A stretch of DNA of 54,620 nt from Beijerinckiaceae bacterium (GTDB lineage Bacteria > Pseudomonadota > Alphaproteobacteria > Rhizobiales > Beijerinckiaceae): assembly GCA_027531565.1 (NCBI GenBank), contig JAPZSB010000013.1, positions 1 through 54,620 on the forward strand, written 5' to 3'. Shown piece after piece: positions 27,291 through 34,859 of the stretch; positions within the stretch are counted from its first letter, which is position 1; every line of letters starts with the position of its first letter. Made by a program: the position numbers and the translations under genes. The notes under the pieces were generated by a model. It was given only the letters and a program-made list of their open reading frames with translations. It searched no databases and was not told where the DNA came from.

Positions 27291-28061
27291 ATGGTCCGCC
27301 GCCTTCTCGGCACGCTCGCCGTGATCCTGCTCGCGCTGCGGCCTTCCCTTGCACAGGAGCCGCGCCCCGTTCTCGTCTTCGCGGCCGCCAGCCTGCAGAC
27401 CGCGTTCAACGCCATCGCGGCGGAATGGCAGAAGGAAACCGGCGGCAGGGTCACCTTCTCCTATGCCGCATCCTCCGCCCTCGCGCGCCAGCTGGAGCAG
27501 GGCGCACCAGCCGATCTCTTCGCCACGGCCGATCTCGACTGGATGGACTGGGCGCAGCAGCGCAGCCTGATCCGCCCGGAAACGCGGCGGACCTTGCTGG
27601 AAAACACGCTGGTCCTCATCGAGCCGGCAGATCGGCCGGCCACCCCGCTGAAGATCGGCCCCGGCTTCGCCCTTGCCGAGGCCCTGGGCGATGGTCGCCT
27701 CGCCACCGGGCAGGTGCAGTCCGTTCCGGTCGGCCGCTATGCCCGGCAGGCCCTGACCCAGCTCGGCCTGTGGGACTCTGTCCAGCCCCGGATCGCCGGG
27801 GTCGAGAATGTCCGCGCCGCCCTCGCATTGGTGGCCCGGGGCGAGGCCCGGTTCGGCATCGTCTATGCGACCGATGCGAAGACCGAACCGAAAGTGCGGG
27901 TCGTCGATACGTTCCCCGCCACCAGCCATCCGCCGATTCTCTATCCCTTCGCGCTGACGGCCAATTCCAGCCATCCACACGCAAAATCCTTCCTCGACTC
28001 CCTTTCCTCCCCGGCAGCAATCCGTATCTTCGAGGCGGAGGGCTTCCGCGTGAAGCGCTGA
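27291..28061 (+). CDS. modA: Molybdate ABC transporter, periplasmic binding protein
   Basis: Captures molybdate (and tungstate) in the periplasm. The 256-aa protein has a signal peptide (RRLLGTLAVILLALRPSLAQ). The family oxyanion-binding residues are in FAAASLQTAF and YAASSALARQLEQGAPADLFATAD; the conserved serines and GAPAD motif are typical. I chose ATG 27291, with AAGGG eight bases upstream, over a TTG at 27285. It is first gene of modABC, with a 9-bp gap to modB. Confidence 0.93.
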   Translation: MVRRLLGTLAVILLALRPSLAQEPRPVLVFAAASLQTAFNAIAAEWQKETGGRVTFSYAASSALARQLEQGAPADLFATADLDWMDWAQQRSLIRPETRRTLLENTLVLIEPADRPATPLKIGPGFALAEALGDGRLATGQVQSVPVGRYARQALTQLGLWDSVQPRIAGVENVRAALALVARGEARFGIVYATDAKTEPKVRVVDTFPATSHPPILYPFALTANSSHPHAKSFLDSLSSPAAIRIFEAEGFRVKR

Positions 28062-28070
28062 GGATTGACA

Positions 28071-28772
28071 TTGCCTGATCTTGGCCTCTCGCCCGAGGAA
28101 TGGACAGCCATCCGGCTGAGCCTGCGCATCGCCGGGCTGGCAACCCTTGCGAGCCTGCCATTGGCCATCCTCGTCGCGCATTGGCTGGCGCGCAGCCGCT
28201 TCCGGGGCAAGGTGCTGGTGGATGGCCTCGTCCATCTGCCGCTGGTCCTGCCACCCGTTGTCACCGGCTATGTGCTGCTCGTCCTGTTCGGGCGGCGCGG
28301 CCCCGTCGGTGCCTGGCTCGAACAGACCTTCGGCCTTGTCCTGTCCTTCCGCTGGACGGGCGCAGCCCTCGCCTGTGCGGTGATGGGCTTTCCGTTGATG
28401 GTCCGGGCCATCCGGCTGGGCATCGAGGCGATCGACCCGAGGCTCGAACAGGCGGCCGGCACGCTCGGCGCCTCGCCGGCCTGGGTTTTCGCCACGGTCA
28501 CGCTGCCTCTTGCCCTGCCCGGCATCATCGCCGGTGCGGTCCTGTGCTTTGCCAAGGCCCTCGGCGAATTCGGCGCCACCATCACTTTCGTCTCGAACAT
28601 CCCGGGCGAGACCCAGACCATCCCCGCCGCGATCTATGCCTATACCCAGATGCCCGGCGGCGATGCCGGCGCCTTCCGGCTGTCGATCGTCGCCGTGATC
28701 ATCGCCCTTGGCGCGCTGGTGGCCTCGGAAATCCTCGCGCGGCGCAGCGGAACCCGGGCGCAGCCGGAATGA
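28071..28772 (+). CDS. modB: Molybdate ABC transporter permease
   Basis: Membrane channel subunit, 233 aa, with about five hydrophobic helices and the ABC-permease cytoplasmic-loop motif EQAAGTLGASPAWVFATVTLPLALPGI that couples to ModC. The start is a TTG at 28071 ((M)PDLGLSPEEWTAIRLSL), placed seven bases after a GAGG; a second TTG at 28065 is too close to that site. No ATG is available near the N-terminus. It overlaps modC by four bases. Confidence 0.92.
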   Translation: MPDLGLSPEEWTAIRLSLRIAGLATLASLPLAILVAHWLARSRFRGKVLVDGLVHLPLVLPPVVTGYVLLVLFGRRGPVGAWLEQTFGLVLSFRWTGAALACAVMGFPLMVRAIRLGIEAIDPRLEQAAGTLGASPAWVFATVTLPLALPGIIAGAVLCFAKALGEFGATITFVSNIPGETQTIPAAIYAYTQMPGGDAGAFRLSIVAVIIALGALVASEILARRSGTRAQPE

Positions 28773-29869
28773 TCCGCTTCGATTGCCAGCTTGACCGCCG
28801 GGATTTCCGGTTCCGCGTCGCCTTCGAGGCCGAATCCGGCATCACCGCGCTGTTCGGTCCCTCCGGCTCGGGCAAGACCACCGCCATCCGCCTGCTGGCC
28901 GGTCTCGAACGCGCCAGCGAGGGCCGGATCACGCTGGACGAACGGGTGCTGCTCGATACGCGGCAGCGCGTGTTCATCCCCCCGCATCGGCGCCGGATCG
29001 GCCTCGTCTTCCAGGATGCCCAGTTGCTGCCGCATCTCGATACCCGCGCCAACCTCACCTATGGCCGTTCCTTCACCCCGCGCGACGAGCGGCGCATCGA
29101 TTTCGATCCGGTGGTCGAGATGCTCGGCATCGGGCATCTCCTCGACCGCCGGCCGGAGACACTCTCCGGCGGCGAGCGCCAGCGCGTCGCGATTGGCCGC
29201 GCCCTGCTGGCCAGCCCGCATCTCCTGCTGATGGACGAGCCCCTCGCCTCGCTCGATGCGGCCCGGAAACTGGAAATCCTGCCCTTCATCGAGCGCCTTC
29301 GCGACGAGTTCGGTGTGCCGGTCGTCTATGTCAGCCATGCGGTCGAGGAAGTGGCGCGGCTCGCCGCCCGCGTGATCCGGCTGGAGAATGGCAGCGTGAC
29401 CGCCGCAGGCAGTCCGGCCGAGGTGCTGGCCCCGGTGGCGCTCGCCAGCCTCGCGGAACGGTTCGACGCGGTTTCCGTGCTCTCGGCACCGGTCCGCCGC
29501 CATCTGCCGGAATACGGTGTGACCGTGCTCGACCATCCGGCCGGCGAGATCGTGGTGCCCGGTCAGATCCCCGCAGGGCAAGGCGAGGTCCGTGTCGCGA
29601 TCCGGGCCACCGGCGTCACCCTGGCCGTCGGGCGCCCGGCACAGGTCAGCGTGCGCACCATCCTGTCGGGCCGGATCACGGCGATTGACCGCAATGACAG
29701 CCCCTTCGCGATGGCAACCCTGATCCTGCCCGGCGGCCAGAGCCTCAAGGCCTACGCCACGCGCCTCGCCTTCGATGCCCTGGGCCTTGATGTCGGCGAT
29801 GAGGTGCAGGCGCTGATCAAGGCAGCGACGATCGACGAGCGCAGCCTTGCCTTGCTGCCGCCGGCCTGA
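28769..29869 (+). CDS. modC: Molybdate ABC transporter ATP-binding protein
   Basis: ATPase that powers molybdate import, 366 aa. Walker A GPSGSGKTT (about residues 30-38), Q-loop, ABC signature LSGGERQR, Walker B LLLMDEP and the H-loop histidine in VSHAVEE are all present. The C-terminal 70 residues form a TOBE/Mop domain (SVRTILSGRITAIDRN), which lets ModC sense molybdate. The start is the ATG overlapping the modB stop (ATGA at 28769-28772); a longer open frame from 28100 lies inside modB and is not real. Confidence 0.95.
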   Translation: MIRFDCQLDRRDFRFRVAFEAESGITALFGPSGSGKTTAIRLLAGLERASEGRITLDERVLLDTRQRVFIPPHRRRIGLVFQDAQLLPHLDTRANLTYGRSFTPRDERRIDFDPVVEMLGIGHLLDRRPETLSGGERQRVAIGRALLASPHLLLMDEPLASLDAARKLEILPFIERLRDEFGVPVVYVSHAVEEVARLAARVIRLENGSVTAAGSPAEVLAPVALASLAERFDAVSVLSAPVRRHLPEYGVTVLDHPAGEIVVPGQIPAGQGEVRVAIRATGVTLAVGRPAQVSVRTILSGRITAIDRNDSPFAMATLILPGGQSLKAYATRLAFDALGLDVGDEVQALIKAATIDERSLALLPPA

Positions 29870-29875
29870 ACCCGC

Positions 29876-30289
29876 TCAGGCGCCCGGCGCGTCCGGATCC
29901 GGCTCCGGCGCGGCCAGGTCATCCTCGAACGGCCCCAGTTCCTCGGCGATGGCATCGCGCGTGCGGGCCTCGATCCGGCGATAGGCCGCGAGCAGCGCCT
30001 GCCCGAAGGGTGTCAGCTGGGCACCGCCGCCATGGGCGCCACCGGCCGCCGCCAGCACGACCGGCTGCCGGAACATGCGATTGACCTGATCGACGAGCAG
30101 CCAGGCGCGGCGATAGCTCATCCCGAGCTGCCGCCCCGCGGCTGAAATCGACCCGGTCTCGCCGATCGCCTCGATCAGGTCGAACTTGCCCGGACCCAGC
30201 CGGTGATCGGCGCCCAGCAGGATGCGCAGGCGCGGTACAGCCCCGGCCATCCGGCCTTCGGGGCGCGACCGGAGCGCCGGCCGGGCCAT
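29876..30289 (-). CDS. ModE-like regulator, DNA-binding domain only
   Basis: This 137-aa protein has a LysR-type winged helix as in the N-terminal half of ModE: GPGKFDLIEAIGETGSISAAGRQLGMSYRRAWLLVDQVNR, then LTPFGQALLAAYRRIE. The two molybdate-binding Mop domains of full ModE (about 260 aa) are missing, and the C-terminal 20 residues are acidic and Pro-rich. It faces modC convergently, 6 bp apart, and is tightly coupled to an acetyltransferase gene (one base between stop and start). It is the obvious candidate to bind the operator at 27245, but how it would sense molybdate is unclear. Confidence 0.8.
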   Translation of the reverse strand: MARPALRSRPEGRMAGAVPRLRILLGADHRLGPGKFDLIEAIGETGSISAAGRQLGMSYRRAWLLVDQVNRMFRQPVVLAAAGGAHGGGAQLTPFGQALLAAYRRIEARTRDAIAEELGPFEDDLAAPEPDPDAPGA

Positions 30290-30290
30290 C

Positions 30291-30728
30291 TCAGCCCCTC
30301 AGCGCCTTGGAGAAATAGCTGCCGGTCCGGCGATAGCCGTTCTTGAGGTAGAGGTTGTCGACCCGCGCCCCCTCCTCCGTATCGAGCTGCAGCAGCCCGC
30401 AGCCATCCTCCAGCGCCCGCGCCTCGGCGAATTCCAGCAGCTTCACGCCATAGCCCTTGCCGCGATGCTTCCGGTCAACCACGACATGCTCGATATAGGT
30501 GACGAATCCGTCATGGATATTGTGGTTGGGCACCATGCCGATCAGCCCGACAAGGTCCTCCCCCGCCTCGGCAATGAACATGCGGTAGCCCGTCGCCCGC
30601 GCCACGAAGACACGCTGGGCATAGGTCTGCATGTCGAGATCGGGAATCAGCTGCCGGATGACCGGATAGGCGCGGTGATAATCGGTGTCCGACCGCGCCT
30701 CGCGGATGGTGATGGATTCGGTGGTCAT
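30291..30728 (-). CDS. GNAT-family N-acetyltransferase
   Basis: The 145-aa protein from ATG 30728 (MTTESITIREARSDTDYHRA) has the GNAT fold. The acetyl-CoA-binding motif A is YIEHVVVDRKHRGKGYGVKLLEFAEARA, with the R-G-x-G-x-G pattern RGKGYG. A C-terminal DNLYLKNGYRRTGSYFSKAL follows. The substrate is unknown. It is just inside the chromosome side of the left island boundary, and the ModE-like gene follows with one base between. Confidence 0.85.
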   Translation of the reverse strand: MTTESITIREARSDTDYHRAYPVIRQLIPDLDMQTYAQRVFVARATGYRMFIAEAGEDLVGLIGMVPNHNIHDGFVTYIEHVVVDRKHRGKGYGVKLLEFAEARALEDGCGLLQLDTEEGARVDNLYLKNGYRRTGSYFSKALRG

Positions 30729-30833
30729 GATGAAGTCGGTCCTCGTGATGCCGGGACTCTGGCCCGTCACGCGCCGATCATCAATCCCGAAAGGAGCCGA
30801 AGAGGCAGGATTGCAGCCGGAAGGACCCGATCA

Positions 30834-30903
30834 GGCCAACCGGCGATCAGGGACTCATCGGAGGTTCGAAGATGCGTCCGGAAAAAGGATGGCAGGAGAG
30901 GAG
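30834..30903. repeat. Left attachment-type direct repeat (attL-like)
   Basis: This 70-bp stretch is a direct repeat of 51780-51850 beside tRNA-Trp. Two blocks are identical: 19 bases (30834-30852 = 51780-51798) and 22 bases (30875-30896 = 51822-51843). After one mismatch GAGGAG also matches. The middle 22-23 bases have diverged. Its final 14 bases (30890-30903) copy the 3' end of tRNA-Trp, including the encoded CCA, with one mismatch. Confidence 0.85.
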
Positions 30904-31076
30904 TCTGCCATTTTGATGTCTCATCGCGTTTCAGTTGGTAATCCCCCCTTTTTGCAACAAAGCAATTCGCATTCTGAGCCCCGAGACAGCCTGAGCCGCG
31001 CCCCGTTTTCCGGACGCTTCGAACGACCGGTTGCGGCGAAACACCTCGGGACCGAGAATGACCGCAAGGGGCGGCG

Positions 31077-31442
31077 CTATCCGGACACCTTCCTGATGTC
31101 CGCATGCGCAATGCGGCTGTCCTCCGGCGCTTCCGAACGCTCGTTCAGCCCATAATCGCGGATCACCGCGGCCACGCGCAGCCGGTAATCCTGGAACACG
31201 CCGCTCCGGCCTTTGGCCTGCGTGGCGCGATGGGCATGGCCGTTGCGCCACGCCGCCATGGCCGCTTCATCGCGCCAGAACGACAGCGACAGAAGCTTGC
31301 CGGGCTCGGCAAGCGACTGGAACCGCTCGATCGAAAGGAAACCGTCAATCCGGAAGAGCTCGTCGCGCAAGGCGGCGGCGAGTTCGAAATAGGTCTCGCG
31401 CTCGCCTTCGGCTGGCCAGACCTCGAAAATCACCGCAATCAT
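31077..31442 (-). CDS. Antibiotic-biosynthesis-monooxygenase (ABM) domain protein
   Basis: The 121-aa protein has the dimeric ferredoxin-like ABM fold: MIAVIFEVWPAEGERETYFELAAALRDEL, then GFLSIERFQSLAEPGKLLSLSFWRDEAAMAAWRNGHAH. Members degrade haem, oxidise quinones or have unknown roles, and the sequence does not decide. It is translationally coupled to the NIPSNAP gene (ATGA overlap at 31439). The pair is divergent to an ArsR regulator. Confidence 0.75.
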   Translation of the reverse strand: MIAVIFEVWPAEGERETYFELAAALRDELFRIDGFLSIERFQSLAEPGKLLSLSFWRDEAAMAAWRNGHAHRATQAKGRSGVFQDYRLRVAAVIRDYGLNERSEAPEDSRIAHADIRKVSG

Positions 31443-31768
31443 GGCCGGGCCAGCCGCGCATGCGGCTCCGAGAGTTTCGTGAGAAAGATCCGGTCTTCGC
31501 GGCGGATGAAGCCCTCCCTGCGTGCGAATTCGAAGGCTTCCCGACCAGCTTTGCTGGCCTTCAGCCGGGCACGATAGGCCTCGTAGGCAGCAAGGCTTTC
31601 AAGCGTATAAACCCCGTAGGCTGTCGTCAGTGAACCCTCATGCGGGCCGAAATATCCGATGAGATCGGCTCCGCAGGGCGGGATCGCCTGGCCCCACATC
31701 TGGGCATAGGTGGCGAATTCGGCCTGCCGGAAGGGCTCAAGTTCATAGCGGATGAAGCAGGTAATCAC
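31439..31768 (-). CDS. NIPSNAP-family protein
   Basis: The 109-aa protein has the same dimeric alpha/beta-barrel superfamily fold as ABM proteins. The family pattern is MITCFIRYELEPFRQAEFATYAQMWGQ and a central GYFGPHEGSLTTAYGVYTLESLAAYEAYR. No biochemical function is known for bacterial members. It is first of a two-gene unit, divergent to the ArsR-like gene, and both genes lie just inside the left island end. Confidence 0.78.
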   Translation of the reverse strand: MITCFIRYELEPFRQAEFATYAQMWGQAIPPCGADLIGYFGPHEGSLTTAYGVYTLESLAAYEAYRARLKASKAGREAFEFARREGFIRREDRIFLTKLSEPHARLARP

Positions 31769-31806
31769 GAGTGGTACTCCTTTGTTCGGGAGCGCCTTGA
31801 TAGGGG

Positions 31807-31859
31807 CATTCGCGGCTGCGATGTTTCGGCGAAGAATGAAGCATTGCCCTGCGCGAATG
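31807..31859. promoter_or_regulatory. Inverted repeat between the NIPSNAP and ArsR genes
   Basis: Perfect 8-bp arms CATTCGCG (31807-31814) and CGCGAATG (31852-31859) lie in the 107-bp divergent promoter region. Spaced this far apart they could be two operator halves for the ArsR-type regulator. Confidence 0.35.
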
Positions 31860-31875
31860 GGATAGGATGCGTGTC

Positions 31876-32625
31876 ATGAAAAACGGTCCTGACATCGCGG
31901 CCCTTGCTTCGCTCATTGGCGACCCCGCACGCGCCAACATTCTCGCTGCACTCATGGGCGGCAAGGCGCTGACCGCGGGGGAATGTGCCGCTGAAGCAGG
32001 GATTTCTGCCCCTGCCGCCTCCGGGCATCTGGCAAGGTTGCTGGATGCGGGCTTGCTGGTGGTCCTCGTGCAGGGGCGGCATCGCTACTACAATCTGGCA
32101 GGACCGGATGTTGCGGAAGCGGTGGAAACGCTGATGGGCCTCGCTGCGCGGGTCGGGCTCAAGCGCACGCGTCCCGGCCCACGGGAAGCCGCGATGCGAA
32201 AGGCGCGCCTCTGCTACGATCACCTCGCGGGGGAGTTGGCAACCGCTCTGTTCGCGCGGCTGGTCGATCGCGGCCTGCTCGTCGCAAGGCCCGAGGGCCT
32301 TGGTCTGTCGCCGCCAGGGCGCTCGCGTTTTCTGGCTGAAGGCATCGATATCGCCGCGCTGGAATCAAAGCCTCGATCACTCTGCCGTACCTGTCTGGAT
32401 TGGTCCGAACGCCGGCCGCATCTTGCGGGCAGTCTTGGCGCCGCCATCGCGAGGCTCGCCATCGAGCGCGGCTGGTGTCGGCGCGAAACGGCCTCGCGTG
32501 CCGTGCATTTCTCAACCGGTGGCGAACAGGCCTTGCTGGGCCTGGCGGGACCAAATCCAGACTACGCGGAAGACGCCGTTGGGCCTCGCGCAGACAGCTC
32601 GGGAAATCGAGCAAAGCGCGCTTGA
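31876..32625 (+). CDS. ArsR-family (winged helix) transcriptional regulator
   Basis: The 249-aa protein has an N-terminal ArsR winged helix (IAALASLIGDPARANILAALMGGKALTAGECAAEAGISAPAASGHLARLLDAGLL, about residues 5-60). A longer C-terminal region has a CRTCLDWSERRPHLAG motif common to this long ArsR subgroup; its two cysteines might bind a metal or react with an oxidant. I chose ATG 31876, with TAGGA eight bases upstream; ATG 31867 is possible. It is divergent to the NIPSNAP-ABM pair, which it probably represses. Confidence 0.82.
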   Translation: MKNGPDIAALASLIGDPARANILAALMGGKALTAGECAAEAGISAPAASGHLARLLDAGLLVVLVQGRHRYYNLAGPDVAEAVETLMGLAARVGLKRTRPGPREAAMRKARLCYDHLAGELATALFARLVDRGLLVARPEGLGLSPPGRSRFLAEGIDIAALESKPRSLCRTCLDWSERRPHLAGSLGAAIARLAIERGWCRRETASRAVHFSTGGEQALLGLAGPNPDYAEDAVGPRADSSGNRAKRA

Positions 32626-32746
32626 GTTCGTTGCTCTGGTCCCCTTCGGAGGTCCTTTGGCGCGCTGGCTGGAAAGGCACACGTGCGGTTTCCGTCTATC
32701 TCCCCGGTGCAACAAACGACCAGGATGGGGGGCGCAAACCCGCCCT

Positions 32747-33151
32747 TCACTCCGGATACCGGCAATCCGCCAGCGTCGACTGGTTAAGATCATCGATGAA
32801 GGCGCGCTCCGCACGGGCCAGGCGTGCCTTGAGGCGGCATTGCGGCATCAGCCGGCAGTTTCCGCCATCCGCCTGGAAACATTCGACGAGCGCGTGGCGC
32901 CCCTCCAACGCGGCCACGACATCGCCGAGGCGGATATCGTGCGCCGGCCGCGCGAGCCGAAAGCCGCCAGCAGCACCGCGCTGGGTCACGATGAAGCCGT
33001 GGCGCGCCAGCTCCCGGATCACCTTGGTCAGGTGATCCCGCGAGAGTGCGAATTCGCCGGCAATCTCCTCGACGGTGTAAAGGCGGCTTTCCCCGCCCGC
33101 CAGTTTCATCAGGGCCCGCAGCCCGAAATCCGTGAAGCTTGTCAATCGCAC
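32747..33151 (-). CDS. nsrR: Nitric-oxide-sensing repressor NsrR (Rrf2 family)
   Basis: An Fe-S cluster repressor that releases DNA when NO attacks the cluster. It has 134 aa from a GTG at 33151 ((M)RLTSFTDFGLRALMKLA), with GGAGGG six bases upstream; the open frame runs on to 33475, but only this start fits the family. A winged helix occupies about residues 1-80. The cluster cysteines are C91, C99 and C105 (CFQADGGNC then C). It is divergent to ric, with two palindromes in the 82-bp gap that are likely its own operators. Confidence 0.9.
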   Translation of the reverse strand: MRLTSFTDFGLRALMKLAGGESRLYTVEEIAGEFALSRDHLTKVIRELARHGFIVTQRGAAGGFRLARPAHDIRLGDVVAALEGRHALVECFQADGGNCRLMPQCRLKARLARAERAFIDDLNQSTLADCRYPE

Positions 33152-33169
33152 GCGTCGCCCTCCGAAAGA

Positions 33170-33184
33170 GGCATTTACAATACC
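33170..33184. promoter_or_regulatory. Putative NsrR box 1 (nsrR side)
   Basis: GGCATT-TAC-AATACC, an inverted repeat with one mismatch in the arms, 18 bp upstream of the nsrR start. It is nearly the reverse complement of box 2, and the centres are 34 bp apart. Similarity to the GCATTT-type NsrR consensus is recognisable but was judged by eye. Confidence 0.6.
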
Positions 33185-33203
33185 GTTTTTGGTGTCGTAA
33201 ATA

Positions 33204-33218
33204 GGCATTGTAAATGCC
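33204..33218. promoter_or_regulatory. Putative NsrR box 2 (ric side)
   Basis: GGCATT-GTA-AATGCC, a perfect 6-bp inverted repeat with a 3-bp centre, 15 bp upstream of the ric start codon. Position suggests repression of ric until NO is present. Confidence 0.65.
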
Positions 33219-33233
33219 GAATTGGAGACCGCC

Positions 33234-33899
33234 ATGGAACAGAACCAAGCCATCCACCCCGATATGCATGTGGGGGAGATCGCCGCCGCTTTGGCGGGCG
33301 CCACAGCCATCTTCAGGAAACACAAGATCGATTTCTGCTGTGGTGGCAATGTCCCTATCGGTGAAGCTCTGGCGAAAAAGAACCTCGATGCGGGCCTTGT
33401 TCTGGGTGAATTGCAGGCTCTCGCGGCCAAGCCGCCGGAAGCCCCCTCCGAGACCATCGCGCTGATCGAGCACATTATCCGGCGCTATCATGACGTGCAC
33501 CGCTCGGAGCTTCCCGAACTGGTCAAGCTGGCGAAACGCGTCGAGGCCGTCCACCGCGATCATGCGGATGTTCCGGCAGGGCTGGCGGATATCCTGGAGA
33601 CAGCCCTGGAAGATCTGGGCGATCATATGCAGAAGGAGGAGCTGATCCTGTTCCCGGCGATGCGCGGCGGCATGGTCGGGATGGTCGATGGTCCGATCTC
33701 GGCGATGCGCGAAGACCATGACGACCACGCGCTGACGATCCGCGCCTTGCAGGAAATCACCCATGGCTACCAGCCGCCGGCAGGGGCATGCCGGTCGTGG
33801 CAGGCGCTTTATCGGGGTGTCGACAAGCTCGTCACGGATCTGACGGAGCACATGCACCTTGAGAACAACGTCCTGTTCCCCCGTTTTGAAAGCCGGTGA
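33234..33899 (+). CDS. ric: Iron-sulfur cluster repair di-iron protein (Ric/YtfE/ScdA)
   Basis: Repairs Fe-S clusters damaged by NO and oxidants. The 221-aa protein begins at ATG 33234, with GGAGA five bases upstream. It has the N-terminal ScdA motif with the paired cysteines C35-C36 (IDFCCGG). The C-terminal hemerythrin-like domain has candidate di-iron ligands at H85, H131, E135, H162, H206 and E210 (EHMHLENNVLFP). It is divergent from nsrR, and a small unknown gene follows 3 bp later. Its work here is to protect the Fe-S-rich nitrate reductase and other proteins during nitrate respiration. Confidence 0.92.
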   Translation: MEQNQAIHPDMHVGEIAAALAGATAIFRKHKIDFCCGGNVPIGEALAKKNLDAGLVLGELQALAAKPPEAPSETIALIEHIIRRYHDVHRSELPELVKLAKRVEAVHRDHADVPAGLADILETALEDLGDHMQKEELILFPAMRGGMVGMVDGPISAMREDHDDHALTIRALQEITHGYQPPAGACRSWQALYRGVDKLVTDLTEHMHLENNVLFPRFESR

Positions 33900-33902
33900 G
33901 CC

Positions 33903-34262
33903 ATGCCGCGCCCATCGAACCGCGCGGCAACCGACAATCCCGCCGTTGATGGGCTGATCCGTATTCTCGCTGACATCGAGTTCGACTGCGATTGCCGGAA
34001 GCGGCTCGATGCCGCTCTGGCGCGCTATTCGAAATTCTCGGACCTACGCCGGCGCAAGCTGGCCCTGTCGGGCGCGCGCGAGCGCGCCCTTCGCATTTCA
34101 GGTCTTCTGGACCTTCTGAAGGAACTTGAAGACCTGCCTCTCGCGGAACCGGATCACTCGGTCTTCGATGAAATGGCTGATCTTTTCCGTGACGCGGCGA
34201 CAGCGGCATCCGAGGCTGAGTCGCTGCTTCGCGCGATCGCCGGCGACCGTGATCGCCTATAG
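33903..34262 (+). CDS. Small protein of unknown function downstream of ric
   Basis: A 119-aa, mostly helical, soluble protein that I do not recognise. The only striking feature is a DCDC sequence near residue 28 (EFDCDCRKRLDAALARYSKFSD). The rest is charged helices typical of small helical bundles. It starts 3 bp after ric and would be co-expressed with it under NO control. Its last six bases overlap the end of the DUF2478 gene on the other strand. A role beside Ric (metal delivery or partner) is only a guess. Confidence 0.6.
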   Translation: MPRPSNRAATDNPAVDGLIRILADIEFDCDCRKRLDAALARYSKFSDLRRRKLALSGARERALRISGLLDLLKELEDLPLAEPDHSVFDEMADLFRDAATAASEAESLLRAIAGDRDRL

Positions 34263-34844
34263 GCCGGAACCGCGAGGTTCCATTCCGGTGCCGGCCGCTG
34301 CTGCCTGACCATAGCCCAGGATCGCAAGGAGCCCCGCCACGGTCTCGGCTTCGCCTTCGAGGGCGATTTCCTGGCCCATGCCGCCGGCAAAGGCGCGCCA
34401 ACTCTCGATGTTCCGCCAGGGAACAGCGATGACAAGCGGCATGCCGGATCCGATCACGGTGCTGATCAGAGGGCGGAAGCCGCCACCCTCGGATTCCGAC
34501 TTGCCGAACTTGTTGAGGATCACGAGTTCCGGCTCCTGGGCGAGAGACTCCTCGACCAATAGCGAAGCCGTCAGCAACTGGCTGACATCGAGCATGCATC
34601 CCCTCGCTTCCGGCCCGCGATCCTGCGAGATCGCGACATGACGACCGCTGCCGAGATCCTCGAGAACCATGTCGCAGCGCGAACGGCCGGGCCGGGGCGC
34701 ATTGTGCTGGACGAGGCCGGCCAGGCTGACATCCTGTTCGAGCAGCGCCATCGCGAGGCGCGTCAGCACCCGATCGGCCCCGGCAGCGTCGGTATAGACA
34801 AGGGCGAGAAGTGCGGGTTCCGGGCTTTCATGGGATCGCGACAT
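34257..34844 (-). CDS. DUF2478 protein (putative NTPase, molybdenum-associated)
   Basis: The 195-aa protein matches the DUF2478 family: LLALVYTDAAGADRVLTRLAMALLEQDVSLAGLVQ, PELVILNKFGKSESEGGGFRPLI and WRAFAGGM. The family is often encoded with molybdenum-enzyme and transport genes and resembles nucleotide-dependent kinases, but its role is unproven. The start is ATG 34844, with AGGAG eight bases upstream, rather than GTG 34853. It is last in the nar gene run, 15 bp after mogA, so a step in cofactor supply is likely. Confidence 0.78.
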   Translation of the reverse strand: MSRSHESPEPALLALVYTDAAGADRVLTRLAMALLEQDVSLAGLVQHNAPRPGRSRCDMVLEDLGSGRHVAISQDRGPEARGCMLDVSQLLTASLLVEESLAQEPELVILNKFGKSESEGGGFRPLISTVIGSGMPLVIAVPWRNIESWRAFAGGMGQEIALEGEAETVAGLLAILGYGQAAAAGTGMEPRGSGL

Positions 34845-34859
34845 TTTTGGCACTCCTGT

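Noticed and set aside
32747-33475. A 242-aa version of the NsrR frame and overlapping 355-aa frame
   Set aside because: Both run over the ric coding region on the other strand; NsrR homology starts only at the GTG at 33151, which has GGAGGG upstream.
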